Below, piece after piece: positions 50,460 through 59,500 of a DNA stretch of 64,000 nt. Source of the stretch: Actinomadura chibensis NBRC 106107 (GTDB lineage: Bacteria; Actinomycetota; Actinomycetes; Streptosporangiales; Streptosporangiaceae); contig NZ_BCQP01000038.1 in NCBI RefSeq assembly GCF_001552135.1, positions 62,001-126,000 on the forward strand. Reading direction: 5' to 3'. Made by a program: the position numbers and the translations under genes. A model generated the notes under the pieces. It was not told the DNA's origin and made no database searches. It saw nothing but the letters and a program-made list of their open reading frames with translations. How positions within the stretch are numbered: position 1 is the first letter of the stretch; the number at the start of each line of letters is the position of its first letter.

Positions 50460-51353
50460 GTGGACTTCTCCAGTGCCGCCGACGAGCTGTACGGCGTCCC
50501 GCCCGCCGATTTCGTGGCGACGCGGACGCGGCTCGCGGGCGAGGCGAAGGCGGCGGGCGACGGGGCGCTCGCCAAGCGGATCGGCGCGCTGCGCCGCCCG
50601 ACGCTGTCGGCGTGGGCGGTGAACCTGCTCGCCCGGTCGGCGGCGGACGACCTCGCCGACCTGCTCGACGTCGGCGCGGACCTCCGCGCCGCCTGGGGGA
50701 CGGGCGGCGGCCTCGGCGACCTGGAGCAGCGCCGCGCGCGGCTGGTGCGCACGCTCGTCCGCGCGGCGGGCGACCTCGCGGCGGACGCGGGCAACCCGCT
50801 GCGCGAGCAGGCGCTCCGCGAGGTGGAGGACACCCTGCAGGCCGCCACCGTGGACGCCGACATCGCCGCGGAGGTCCGCGCGGGACGGCTGGCCCAGCCG
50901 CGCAGCCACTCGGGGTTCGTCCCGGCCGGGTTCCCGATGGCCCCGCCGGAGCGCGCCGGGCCGCCCGCGGAGGAGAAGCCGAAGAAGGAGAAGAAGAGGA
51001 AGAAGGCGAAGGAGAAGGCGCGCGAGCAGCCCGCCTCGAACGTCACCCGCACGAGCACGGCCCGCGCCCGCCGGGCCGAGACGCTGGCCGGACGCGCCGA
51101 GGAGGCCGAGCGCAGGCTCGCCGAGCGCGAGGCGCGGGCCGACGAGGCGCGGCGGGAGGCCGACGACGCGTCCGCCAGGGTCGGGCGGCTCCGCCACGAA
51201 CTGGACGAGGCCGTCGCCGCCCGCGACGCCGCGATCCGCCGGGCCGAGCGCGCCGAGCAGAACCGCACGCGGGCGGCCGAGGCGGCGCGCGAGGCCCGCG
51301 ACGCCGCCCGGGACGCCCGCCGCGCCGCCGACCGCGACGCGCGGCACGGCTGA
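50460..51353 (+). CDS. Coiled-coil protein of unknown function
   Basis: Protein of 297 residues starting at GTG 50460. The N-terminal half (about 1-150) contains LYGVPPADFVATRTRLAGEAKAAGD and RPTLSAWAVNLLARS, a pattern seen in uncharacterised actinobacterial proteins. The centre is a lysine-rich stretch (EEKPKKEKKRKKAKEKAREQ), and the last 100 residues form an Arg/Glu/Ala-rich coiled coil (EAERRLAEREARADEARREA). No enzyme motif is seen. DNA or cell-envelope association is conceivable because of the basic and coiled-coil parts. Confidence 0.85.
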   Translation: MDFSSAADELYGVPPADFVATRTRLAGEAKAAGDGALAKRIGALRRPTLSAWAVNLLARSAADDLADLLDVGADLRAAWGTGGGLGDLEQRRARLVRTLVRAAGDLAADAGNPLREQALREVEDTLQAATVDADIAAEVRAGRLAQPRSHSGFVPAGFPMAPPERAGPPAEEKPKKEKKRKKAKEKAREQPASNVTRTSTARARRAETLAGRAEEAERRLAEREARADEARREADDASARVGRLRHELDEAVAARDAAIRRAERAEQNRTRAAEAAREARDAARDARRAADRDARHG

Positions 51354-51460
51354 CCCGCCGGGCCGCACCCCCGCCCCGGGGCCGAAGGGTCACGATGAAA
51401 TAAAGTCGGGCCGAACGTCATTCCAATTACGGAAGATCAGGCGGACGAAGGGGGCGCGCG

Positions 51461-52498
51461 GTGACGGCACCGGTCGTGGAACAGCCGACGGACTGGACCG
51501 AGCCGGGCGCTCATCCCGTGGCGGCGGGCGTGCACCGCGTCCCGCTGCCGCTGCCGATCCCCTCCCTGCACGCCGTCAACGTGTACGTGATCGAGGACGC
51601 CGCGGGCCTCGTCGTGATCGACTCCGGCTGGGCGATGCCGGACGCGCGCGCGTCCCTGGAGGACGGCCTGCGCGCCCTCGGCCACCGCCTCGACGACGTG
51701 GCGCAGTTCCTCGTCACCCACGCCCACTGGGACCACTACTCGCAGGCCCTCGCGCTGCGCGAGTCGTTCGGGACGCGGGTGCGCATCGGGCGGGGCGAGC
51801 GCCCGTCCATCGAGGCGTTCGACGCGCGCAGGGGCCTGCACCCGCGCCAGGTCGAGCTGCTGCGCCGCTGCGGCGCGGACGACCTGGCCGCCGAGATCGC
51901 CGGGATGGCGGTCCGGCGGTCCGAGCAGGACGTCCCGCACACCCTCCCCGACGCCTGGCTGGACGACGGCGAGCGGGTCGCGCTGAGCGGGCGCGGCCTG
52001 GACGTGTTCGCCACCCCCGGCCACACGCGCGGCCACGTCGTCCTGCGGGACGCGGCGGCCGGGCTGCTGTTCGCGGGCGACCACGTCCTGCCGCACATCA
52101 CGCCGTCCATCGGGCTGGAGACCGAGCCGGAGCGCAAGCCGCTGCGCAGCTACCTGGACTCGCTGCGGCTCGTCCGCGACATGCCGGACACGCTGCTGCT
52201 GCCCGCGCACGGGCCGGTCGCGCCGAGCGTCCACACCCGCGTCGACCAGTTGCTGGAGCACCACGCCGAACGGCTGGACGCCGCCGCCGAGCGGGTCCGC
52301 GCGGGCCACCGGACGGCCTTCGAGGTCGCCGCCGCCATGCCCTGGACGCGCCGCCGCCGCGCCCTGTCCGACCTCGACGCCTTCAGCCGGATGCTGGCCG
52401 TCCTGGAGATCGACGCGCACCTGGACGTCCTCGCCGACCAGGGCGTCCTGGACGCGCACGAGGAGTCGGGCGTCCGCCGCTACGCGCCCCGCGCCTGA
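51461..52498 (+). CDS. MBL-fold metallo-hydrolase
   Basis: Metallo-beta-lactamase-fold hydrolase of 345 residues. Metal ligands are visible in THAHWDHYSQ (HxHxDH), TPGHTRGHVVL, FAGDHVLPH and LPAHGPVAPS. About 80 C-terminal residues after the fold form a helical domain resembling those found in glyoxalase-II-like and SDSA-related hydrolases of actinomycetes. GTG 51461 is the start. Substrate is unknown; a thioester or lactone hydrolase is possible. Confidence 0.9.
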   Translation: MTAPVVEQPTDWTEPGAHPVAAGVHRVPLPLPIPSLHAVNVYVIEDAAGLVVIDSGWAMPDARASLEDGLRALGHRLDDVAQFLVTHAHWDHYSQALALRESFGTRVRIGRGERPSIEAFDARRGLHPRQVELLRRCGADDLAAEIAGMAVRRSEQDVPHTLPDAWLDDGERVALSGRGLDVFATPGHTRGHVVLRDAAAGLLFAGDHVLPHITPSIGLETEPERKPLRSYLDSLRLVRDMPDTLLLPAHGPVAPSVHTRVDQLLEHHAERLDAAAERVRAGHRTAFEVAAAMPWTRRRRALSDLDAFSRMLAVLEIDAHLDVLADQGVLDAHEESGVRRYAPRA

Positions 52499-52656
52499 CC
52501 GGCGGGAAAGCACCGAAGGCCCATCCGGAATCAGGGCCCGCGCGCCCGATGAGTTTCCGCGCGTCCCCGAGTCTGCATTGACGACCGCACCCGGACGGCC
52601 GTCGCGCACTTCCCTCGGGGGCACGCCCCGCGTGTGCAGCCCGGCGCGGCGGTCCC

Positions 52657-52702
52657 GCGGCCGTGCCGTGGCCTGGACAGGGGAAGGCCACGGCACGGCC
52701 GC
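52657..52702. terminator. Bidirectional terminator between convergent genes
   Basis: Perfect 17-bp stem with arms GCGGCCGTGCCGTGGCC and GGCCACGGCACGGCCGC around a 12-nt loop. It lies between the stops of the MBL hydrolase (52498) and the VWA protein (52720) and would serve both. The rest of the 221-nt gap shows no gene. Confidence 0.85.
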
Positions 52703-52719
52703 CGACCTGCCCGCGGGCG

Positions 52720-54309
52720 TCAGCAGTTCGGCGTGCAGACGCGCCGGGACATCGCCTCCAGCAGGAGGCGCTTGCTCTCCTCGGGCGTCCGTGCGACCTG
52801 GACGACCCCGTGGGTGGCCTCGGCGAGCCGCCTCAGCAGGTTCACGTCCACGTCGTCGCCGAAGCCCTGGAGGATCACCTGGACGGGCTGCGTCGGGTCG
52901 TACTCGGCGCCGAGGTCGGCGAGGGTCTGCGCGAAACTCGGCCCGCCCTTGTCGTCGTTGCGGCCGTCGGTGAACACGAGGACGGTGTTGACCATCTCCG
53001 GCTTGTAGCTGCGCTTCATCTCCCGGAACGCCGCGAGCAGCGACTCGTACAGCCCGGTGTCGCCGTTGCGCCGCACCTTGAGCGCGCCGAGGTCGCTGAG
53101 GATGCGCTGCCGCTGCGTGACCGACCCGACGCGGTTGCCGAGCGGCGCGATCGGCACCCGCTCCGCCCAGTCGCGGGAGCCGCGGAGCCGGGTGGAGAAC
53201 TCCCAGACGCCGAGCTCGCTGTCGTCGGCGAGCAGTTGCAGGCCGGTCTGGCCGACGTGGGCGGTGGCCTGGAGCCGGTCGAGGCCCGGCGCGACCCGCT
53301 CCCCCATCGAGCCGGACACGTCGAACAGCACGAGCAGTCGGGTCGGCAGGGAGAGGCGGGCGTAGGCCTCCGCGACGCGGCGGACGTCCGCCGCTCCCGG
53401 CGGCCGCGAACCCTCCTGGTCGTCCGGGTCGAATCCCGCCTTGCGCAGGTCCTCGCGGGTGTCGCGGGCGAGGAGCACGCGTTCGAGCTTCCGCGCCGCC
53501 GACGCGCGGCCGCCGTCGCGGGTGACGACCGTGAACGGGTAGTCCAGCGACAGCGTCCCCTCGTTCGGGACGCCGCCGTACGCGCGCGGGCCGAGGCTGC
53601 GGCGGTTGTGCTCGAACACCGCCTGCTCGGACGCGACGACCACCGCCCCTCCTTCGACGGCGTCCTTCGCGCCGAGCGCCTCGTCCACGGTCGGCGCGGT
53701 CGTCTCCCGGACGGCGCGGACGAGCCCGGTGAACACGGCCCGCCCGTCCGGGACGACCGCGAGCAGCCGGTCGGCCATCAGCAGCGCCGCGAGCCCGGTC
53801 GCGCTCCGCGTCGGGTCGGGGACCTGCGGGCGCGGCCCCGCCGGACCGGCCGGCGGCCGTTCGCTCACCGCGGCGGCGGCCGGTCCGAGCAGCAGCTTCC
53901 AGGACGGGTCGGTCGGCGCGGCTGTCGCGAGGACGATCGGGCTGCGCGCCACGGACCGGCCGGTGTAAGAGGGCTTGGCGAAGGCCGTCCAGAACGTCGA
54001 GTCGGGGATCCACGCGTCCGGTCGTTTACCCTCCCCCCGGCCGGACAACAGCGTGCTCACCGCCGCCGGGTCGGCGCCCTGCAGCCGGACCCGCGCGCAG
54101 GTGCCGCTGGAGCGGTCGAAACGGCGGGCGGCGGCGTCCAGGGCGGGCAGGAGTTCAGGGGCGACGGCGACGTCCAGGGTGATGCGGTCCTCGGACGCGC
54201 AGCCCGCGATCTCGGCGAACGCGTAGGCGCCGATCCCGGTGAGGACGAGCACGCCCGCCGCCGCGGCGAGGATCGGGACCAACCGCCGGCCCGGCGAGCG
54301 TCCGTTCAT
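52720..54309 (-). CDS. Exported protein with binding-protein-like and VWA domains
   Basis: Protein of 529 residues. An N-terminal helix (LVPILAAAAGVLVLTGIGAYAF) anchors or exports it. Residues 45-300 resemble an extracellular substrate-binding protein fold (LDVAVAPELLPALDAAARRF, LDYPFTVVTRDGG). The C-terminal 200 residues are a von Willebrand A domain with the MIDAS motif DVSGSMG and VLVFTDGRND. Both terminal Cys and an early Cys (AGCASE) could form a disulfide. Such fusions occur in actinomycetes; function may be metal-dependent adhesion or regulation of an envelope complex. Followed by a strong terminator. Confidence 0.85.
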   Translation of the reverse strand: MNGRSPGRRLVPILAAAAGVLVLTGIGAYAFAEIAGCASEDRITLDVAVAPELLPALDAAARRFDRSSGTCARVRLQGADPAAVSTLLSGRGEGKRPDAWIPDSTFWTAFAKPSYTGRSVARSPIVLATAAPTDPSWKLLLGPAAAAVSERPPAGPAGPRPQVPDPTRSATGLAALLMADRLLAVVPDGRAVFTGLVRAVRETTAPTVDEALGAKDAVEGGAVVVASEQAVFEHNRRSLGPRAYGGVPNEGTLSLDYPFTVVTRDGGRASAARKLERVLLARDTREDLRKAGFDPDDQEGSRPPGAADVRRVAEAYARLSLPTRLLVLFDVSGSMGERVAPGLDRLQATAHVGQTGLQLLADDSELGVWEFSTRLRGSRDWAERVPIAPLGNRVGSVTQRQRILSDLGALKVRRNGDTGLYESLLAAFREMKRSYKPEMVNTVLVFTDGRNDDKGGPSFAQTLADLGAEYDPTQPVQVILQGFGDDVDVNLLRRLAEATHGVVQVARTPEESKRLLLEAMSRRVCTPNC

Positions 54310-54333
54310 CGATGCCTCGTTTCACCCAGGGTC

Positions 54334-54397
54334 ACCGTTCCCGGAAACGGTCCGGAAGAGACGGTCCATTAGATGAAAAAGGCGAGAAAGCTGTCAA
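54334..54397 (-). promoter_or_regulatory. Sigma-70-like promoter and hairpin for the VWA protein gene
   Basis: Minus-strand -35 TTGACA (54397-54392), 18-nt spacer and -10 TCTAAT (54373-54368), five of six matches to TATAAT. Transcription would start near 54361. The 5' leader then holds the inverted repeat ACCGTT/AACGGT (54334-54351) before the ATG at 54309. The stretch is unusually AT-rich for this window. The remaining 54398-54583 has no gene. Confidence 0.65.
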
Positions 54398-54583
54398 GAT
54401 TAGTCAACCTTCTCTTCTGTATCGCTTGAATAACCGCCGATCGCGCGGGCGCCCGGTTTCGGCGCGAGCGGAATGACAATGGCGTACCGGGTGGAATGTC
54501 CGGCGCGGGCCGGGGCCCGGGGCACGGCGTCCCGAAGCTCCCGAGTTAGGCTGATCTTCCGATTCTCGGCGGAAGGAGGGGCG

Positions 54584-55222
54584 ATGCCGGTCGCCTCCGA
54601 GTTCACTGCGATCACGTCCCCGGGCGAGCTGCGCGAGCTGCTCGGCGCGCCGATGCCGCGGGCCGTCGCGAAGGAGCGCACGGCGCTGCACGAGCGGGAC
54701 CGCGACTGGCTCGCGCAGTCGCCGTTCTGCCTGATCGCGACCGCCGACGCCGAGGGGAACTGCGACGTGTCCCCGAAGGGCGATCCGCCGGGGTTCGTCC
54801 GCGTGCTGGACGACACGACGATCGCCGTCCCGGACCGTCCGGGCAACCGCCGCGCGGACGGCTTCCTCAACATCCTCGCCAACCCGCGCGTCGGGCTGAT
54901 CTTCCTGATCCCGGGCCGCGGCGAGACGCTGCGGATCAACGGGCGGGCGACGCTCGTCCGGGAGGCGCCGTTCTTCGACGACCTCGTCGTCAAGGGGCAC
55001 CGGCCGTCGCTCGCGCTGGTCGTGGAGATCGAGCAGATCTTCTTCCACTGCGCGAAGGCGCTGATGCGGTCGAAGCTGTGGAAGCCGGAGACATGGGAGC
55101 CGGACGCGCTGCCGTCGCACGCGCGCCTCGTCAAGGAGATCCAGCCCGTCGACGAGACCGTCGAGGAGTTGGAGCGCTACTACTCCGAGGCCAACTACTC
55201 GAAGAAGCTGTACCAGGCCTGA
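54584..55222 (+). CDS. PPOX-type FMN flavoprotein (pyridoxamine phosphate oxidase family)
   Basis: Flavoprotein of 212 residues resembling the MSMEG_1061-type subfamily. Features: FCLIATADAEGNCDVSPKGDPPGF (split-barrel FMN site, residues 44-67), NPRVGLIFLIPGRGETLRINGRA, and the C-terminal WKPETWEPDALPS. Such proteins bind FMN or F420 and reduce varied substrates. ATG 54584 follows GGAAGGAGGGGCG, a strong ribosome site. No operon partner. Substrate unknown. Confidence 0.9.
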   Translation: MPVASEFTAITSPGELRELLGAPMPRAVAKERTALHERDRDWLAQSPFCLIATADAEGNCDVSPKGDPPGFVRVLDDTTIAVPDRPGNRRADGFLNILANPRVGLIFLIPGRGETLRINGRATLVREAPFFDDLVVKGHRPSLALVVEIEQIFFHCAKALMRSKLWKPETWEPDALPSHARLVKEIQPVDETVEELERYYSEANYSKKLYQA

Positions 55223-55260
55223 GCCCGGCCGCCCCCGCGCCTCACCCGCGCGGACGGGTG

Positions 55261-55287
55261 GACCCCCGCGCCGTCCTCGCGGGGGTC
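55261..55287. terminator. Bidirectional terminator between the PPOX and DUF5302 genes
   Basis: Stem arms GACCCCCGCG and CGCGGGGGTC (10 bp, perfect) around loop CCGTCCT, placed between convergent stops at 55222 and 55301. Confidence 0.8.
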
Positions 55288-55300
55288 GGCGGCGGGCGGG

Positions 55301-55489
55301 TCAGCCGCTCTTGCGGCGGAACTGCCGCTGCCGGTCGGCGCGGTCGTGCGTCCCGCGCACCTTCGAGCCGCTCCGGCCCGAGGCGCCGGTGTTCTTGCCC
55401 GCTTCTCCGCGCTTGCGCTCCAGGGCCTCCCGGAACCTGCGCTTCACGTCGTCCTCGCCGTTCTCGGGTTCTCCTGACGACTCGGCCAT
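55301..55489 (-). CDS. DUF5302 small protein
   Basis: Charged protein of 62 residues. DDVKRRFREALERKRGEAGK is the core of DUF5302, a small actinobacterial family of unknown function. The rest is Arg/Gly/Ser-rich and probably disordered. The ATG follows GGAGG. It is followed by a terminator. Confidence 0.85.
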   Translation of the reverse strand: MAESSGEPENGEDDVKRRFREALERKRGEAGKNTGASGRSGSKVRGTHDRADRQRQFRRKSG

Positions 55490-55627
55490 GCGGACCTCCA
55501 GCTCTCATAGGGGCATCCCTAGCCTCACATACCCCGGGGGCCGAGGTCATCCGGGGGCCCGTCCGTGTCCGACTTCGGGAGATTCCCCCAGAAACCGTCC
55601 GAACATGAACGTTCTTCTCTAGGGTCT

Positions 55628-57037
55628 ATGCTCGTGGAACCCCCGAACCCTCGGGCGGAGTCGCAGGCAGGGACCGCATCCGCCCACCCCCCGCTGGAGT
55701 CGCTCGCCGTCCGACCGCTGTTGAATCGTGACTACGAGTCCCGTCCGGCCCTCTTCTACGAACGGCTGCGCCTGGAGTACGGGCCGGTCGCGCCCGTCGA
55801 CGTGCTGGGCGTGCCGGTCTGGCTCGTCATCGGCTACGCCCAGACGCTCGACATCCTGCGCGACACCCGCGGCGTCTGGAGCCGCCGGCTGGACGCGTGG
55901 CGCGCCTACCGGGAGGGCGCGGTACCGGCCGACTGGCCGATGCTGCCCCTCGTGGAGACCGGCCACTCGACGTTCATGGACGGCGCCGACTCCACGCGGC
56001 TGCGCACCGCGTGGAGCGCCGGGCTGCGCCCCTTCCAGGACCGGACCCGCCCGGAGGCCAAGGACCTGGAACGGGACGTCCGGCGGCACGCCGACGAGCT
56101 GATCAGCGTGCTCGCCGAGAACGGCCGGACCGGCTGGGCCGACCTGTCGGCGCAGTACGCGCGCCCGCTGCCGCTCCTCGTCATGGGCCGGCTGCTCGGC
56201 GAGACCGCCGGCTACGACGAACTGATCATGGACCTGTGGCGCGCGATCGACGCGGGCCCGGACTCCGGCGAGGCGTGGGGGCGGGTGCACGCCAAGATGG
56301 CCGCCGTGTGCGCCGCCCGCAAGGTCTCCCCCGGCCGCGACCTGCCGTCGTTCATGCTGGGCGCCGTCCCGGACCTGACCGTCGAGGAGCTGACCCGCGA
56401 GATGGCGCTGATGGCGGGCGTCGTCGGCGACGTCACCGGCACGCTGGTCTGCAACACGATCACCGAGGTGCTGATCGGCGAGACCGGCGCGCGCGACAGC
56501 CTGTCCGGCGGCATGATCCAGGAGGCGATCAACCGCGCCGCCGCGGCGCACCCGCCGTTCGCGAACCTGCTGCCCCGCTGGCCCAAGGTCGACGTGCGCG
56601 TCGGCCGGTTCCAGATCGCGGCCGGGGACGCGGTGATGGTGTCGCCCGCCGCCGCGCACCTCGACCCGGCGTTCACCGGCGGCGCCGGGCCCGACTCGAT
56701 CTACAGCTCGCGCGCGCACCTGGCGTGGAGCGCGGGCGGGCACGCCTGCCTCGGCCGCGACCTCGCGACGTCGATCACGACGATCGCGGTGGAGCGGCTG
56801 TTCGAGCGGTTCTCCGGGCTGCGGCTCGCGCTGCCCGCCGACCAGCTGCCGTGGCGGTCGTCCCCGATCATGCGGGGGCTGCGGTCGCTGCCGGTCACCT
56901 ACGAGCTGTCGGCCGAGCAGCCCCCGCCGCCCGCCGCCGAGGCGGAGCGGGCCGAGCCCGCCGCGTCCGGCGACGAGGGAAGGCAGGAGTCGCTGGTCCG
57001 GCGCGTCCTGCGGCTGATCCGCCTGTCCCAGTCCTGA
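55628..57037 (+). CDS. CYP157-like cytochrome P450 lacking EXXR
   Basis: P450 of 469 residues. The haem-binding loop AHLAWSAGGHACLGRD carries the axial Cys, and the C-terminal end SSPIMRGLRSLPVTYEL is typical of the CYP157 group. At the K helix the sequence reads MIQEAINRAAAAHPP: the Arg of the usual EXXR is replaced (E-A-I-N), as reported for CYP157 proteins. The I helix (AGVVGDVTGTLVCN) is also unusual. The last 45 residues are a Pro/Glu/Ala-rich tail. Start ATG 55628 or GTG 55634; a TAGGGT box lies just before. No ferredoxin gene is adjacent, and the substrate is unknown. Confidence 0.88.
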   Translation: MLVEPPNPRAESQAGTASAHPPLESLAVRPLLNRDYESRPALFYERLRLEYGPVAPVDVLGVPVWLVIGYAQTLDILRDTRGVWSRRLDAWRAYREGAVPADWPMLPLVETGHSTFMDGADSTRLRTAWSAGLRPFQDRTRPEAKDLERDVRRHADELISVLAENGRTGWADLSAQYARPLPLLVMGRLLGETAGYDELIMDLWRAIDAGPDSGEAWGRVHAKMAAVCAARKVSPGRDLPSFMLGAVPDLTVEELTREMALMAGVVGDVTGTLVCNTITEVLIGETGARDSLSGGMIQEAINRAAAAHPPFANLLPRWPKVDVRVGRFQIAAGDAVMVSPAAAHLDPAFTGGAGPDSIYSSRAHLAWSAGGHACLGRDLATSITTIAVERLFERFSGLRLALPADQLPWRSSPIMRGLRSLPVTYELSAEQPPPPAAEAERAEPAASGDEGRQESLVRRVLRLIRLSQS

Positions 57038-57047
57038 CGGCCTCGCA

Positions 57048-57079
57048 CCCGGGCGGATGTTTGGGGACGTCCGCCCGGG
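57048..57079 (+). terminator. Terminator after the P450 gene
   Basis: Perfect 10-bp arms CCCGGGCGGA and TCCGCCCGGG around a 12-nt loop, beginning 11 nt after the P450 stop and before the DUF2795 gene. Confidence 0.7.
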
Positions 57080-57115
57080 AATGTCCTGTCCGGTACGCGG
57101 CACGGAGGACGGACG

Positions 57116-57523
57116 ATGCGAGACCAGAGCGACAAGCACGGCCCGAGGCTCGACGACGAGATCGGGCGCGAGACGCAGGGCATGGTCACCGGCGGCCACC
57201 CCACGCACGCCGAGGAGTTCAAGGAGACCGAGCCGTACTCCGACGACTACCCCGCCGACCCGGAGGCGGCGTCCGGCGCCGACCGCGAGGGCTCCCCGCC
57301 CGGCATGAGCGGTCGGGACGTGGAGAGCCGCAGCGCCCTCGCCCGGATGCTCAGCGGCGTCCGGTACCCGGCGCGGCCGAACGAGCTCGTCCGGCACGCC
57401 GCCGAGGCGGGCGCCCCGGACGGGATCCTCGACGAGCTGCGGGGACTGGCGAGGCGGGAGTACGAGAACGTCGCCGACGTCGCCGAGGAACTCGGCTACG
57501 GCCGCGAGGAGCGCCGCTACTGA
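57116..57523 (+). CDS. DUF2795 domain protein
   Basis: Protein of 135 residues. The first 75 residues are acidic and disordered (ETQGMVTGGHPTHAEEFKET). The C-terminal DUF2795 domain runs from LARMLSGVRYPARPNELVRH to NVADVAEELG. This family is common in actinobacteria and of unknown function. GGAGGACGG precedes the ATG. Convergent with aconitase. Confidence 0.85.
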   Translation: MRDQSDKHGPRLDDEIGRETQGMVTGGHPTHAEEFKETEPYSDDYPADPEAASGADREGSPPGMSGRDVESRSALARMLSGVRYPARPNELVRHAAEAGAPDGILDELRGLARREYENVADVAEELGYGREERRY

Positions 57524-57538
57524 CGCAGGCCGCCGGGG

Positions 57539-59500
57539 TCAGCGCCTCCCGGCGGCGCGTTCCCGCAGCAGCGGGATCTGGCCCCCGGCGACGACCAGCT
57601 CCCGCTGGCGGGGCGAGAGGCGGTGCCGCGCGCGGTACGTCTCGTCCCTGGTGACGTTGCGGACGTCGAGCTCCGACCCCGACTCCAGCGCGTCGCGGAC
57701 GCCCGCGACGCGCAGCACGTCTCCCTGCCCGACCCGGTCGTAGTCGGCCCCGTCGGCGAACTCCAGCGGCAGGACGCCGAAGTTGACGAGGTTCTGCCAG
57801 TGGATCCGCGCATACGCGCGGGCGAGGACGAGCCGCAGCCCCAGGTGGCGGGGCGCGATCGCGGCGTGCTCCCGCGACGACCCCTGCCCGTAGTTGCGCC
57901 CGCCGACGACGGCGTGCGCCCCGGCCTCCCGTGCCCGGCGCGGGTAGCCCTCGTCGAGCCGGGTGAACGCGAAGTCGGCGAGCCGCGCGATGTCGCTGCG
58001 GAACGGCAGCGCGCGGGCGCCCGCCTGGAGGATCTCGTCGGTCGACACGTCGTCCCCGACCTTGATGACGACGGGCACCTCAAGGTCGTCGGGCAGCGGG
58101 TCCAGCTCGGGCAGGACGCCGATGCTCGGCGCCCGCTCCAGTGCGACGCGCCGCGCCTCGTCCTCCGGCGGCGGGGGCTCCAGCAGGTCGCGGCCGGGGC
58201 TCGACCGCTCCGGCAGGTCGACGGCGAGCGGGGCCGCGCCGAGGTCGCGGGGGTCGGTGATCCGGCCGGTGAGCGCGGCGGCCGCGGCCGTCTCCGGCGA
58301 GCAGAGCCAGACCCGGTCGTCGGCGGTGCCGGAGCGCCCCGGGAAGTTCCGCGGGAACGTCCGCAGGCTGTTGCGGCCGATCGCCGGCGCCTGGCCCATG
58401 CCGATGCAGCCGAGGCAGCCCGCCTGGTGGATGCGGGCGCCCGCCTGGATCAGGTCGGCGGACGCGCCCATCCGGGTGAGGTCGAGCAGGATCTGCCGGG
58501 ACGTCGGGTTCACGTCCAGCGACACCCCCGGCGCCACCTGGCGGCCCCGGACGATCGCGGCGACGGCGGCGAAGTCGCGCAGCCCCGGGTTCGCCGACGA
58601 CCCGACGACCACCTGGTGGACCTCCTCGCCCGCCACGTCCCGGACGGGCACCACGTCGCCCGGCGAGCCGGGGCGCGCGATCAGCGGCGCCAGCTCCGAC
58701 AGGTCGATCTCGTCCTCGACGTCGTAGGACGCGCCGGGATCGGCGGTGATCTCGGTGAAGTCGTCCGCGCGCCCCTCGCCGCGCAGGAATTCGAGGACCC
58801 GCTCGTCGGCCGGGAACACCGACGTCGTCGCGCCCAGCTCGGCGCCCATGTTCGCGATGACGTGCCGGTCCATCGCGGTCAGTGACGCGAGCCCCGGCCC
58901 GTGGTACTCGATGATCCGGTTGACGCCGCCGCGCACGCCGTGCCGCCGCAGCATCTCCAGGATCACGTCCTTCGCGCTCAGCCACGGCGGCAGCTCCCCG
59001 GTCAGCCGGACGCCCCAGATGTCCGGCATCGTCAGGTGCAGCGGCTCCCCCGCCATCGCGAGCGCCGTCTCCAGCCCGCCGACGCCGATCGCGAGCATGC
59101 CGAGCGACCCGGCGGCGCAGGTGTGCGAGTCCGAGCCCGCGAGCGTCGCGCCCGGCACGCCGAACCGCTGCATGTGCGTCGGGTGCGAGACGCCGTTGCC
59201 CGGCCGCGAGTACCAGAGCCCGTACCGGCGGCACGCCGACCGCAGGAAGATGTGGTCGGCCATGTTCCGCTCGTCGGCCTGGAGCAGGTTGTGGTCGACG
59301 TACTGGACGGACACGTCCGTGCGGACGCGGTCCAGGTCGAGCGCCTCCAGCTCCAGCATCACCAGCGTGCCGGTCGCGTCCTGCGTCAGGGTCTGGTCGA
59401 CGCGCAGCCCGATCTCGGCCCCCGCCGTCATCTCCCCGCTCACCAGGTGCGCGGCGATCAGCTTGCGCGCGACGTTCCGGCCCCCCGTGCCGTCCGTCAT
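57539..59500 (-). CDS. Aconitate hydratase (short, single-chain type)
   Basis: Aconitase-family dehydratase of 653 residues, much shorter than the usual 900-residue AcnA of the citric acid cycle. The [4Fe-4S] ligands are in GSDSHTCAAG and AGCLGCIGMGQ. The swivel domain has GGRNYGQGSSREHAAIAPRHLG and the N terminus VQYVDHNLLQADERN. The start ATG 59500 overlaps the stop of the FAD monooxygenase (ATGA), an unusual operon partner for a housekeeping aconitase. The short type (mitochondrial-like or putative aconitase) may act on citrate, methylcitrate or another tricarboxylate. Confidence 0.9.
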   Translation of the reverse strand: MTDGTGGRNVARKLIAAHLVSGEMTAGAEIGLRVDQTLTQDATGTLVMLELEALDLDRVRTDVSVQYVDHNLLQADERNMADHIFLRSACRRYGLWYSRPGNGVSHPTHMQRFGVPGATLAGSDSHTCAAGSLGMLAIGVGGLETALAMAGEPLHLTMPDIWGVRLTGELPPWLSAKDVILEMLRRHGVRGGVNRIIEYHGPGLASLTAMDRHVIANMGAELGATTSVFPADERVLEFLRGEGRADDFTEITADPGASYDVEDEIDLSELAPLIARPGSPGDVVPVRDVAGEEVHQVVVGSSANPGLRDFAAVAAIVRGRQVAPGVSLDVNPTSRQILLDLTRMGASADLIQAGARIHQAGCLGCIGMGQAPAIGRNSLRTFPRNFPGRSGTADDRVWLCSPETAAAAALTGRITDPRDLGAAPLAVDLPERSSPGRDLLEPPPPEDEARRVALERAPSIGVLPELDPLPDDLEVPVVIKVGDDVSTDEILQAGARALPFRSDIARLADFAFTRLDEGYPRRAREAGAHAVVGGRNYGQGSSREHAAIAPRHLGLRLVLARAYARIHWQNLVNFGVLPLEFADGADYDRVGQGDVLRVAGVRDALESGSELDVRNVTRDETYRARHRLSPRQRELVVAGGQIPLLRERAAGRR

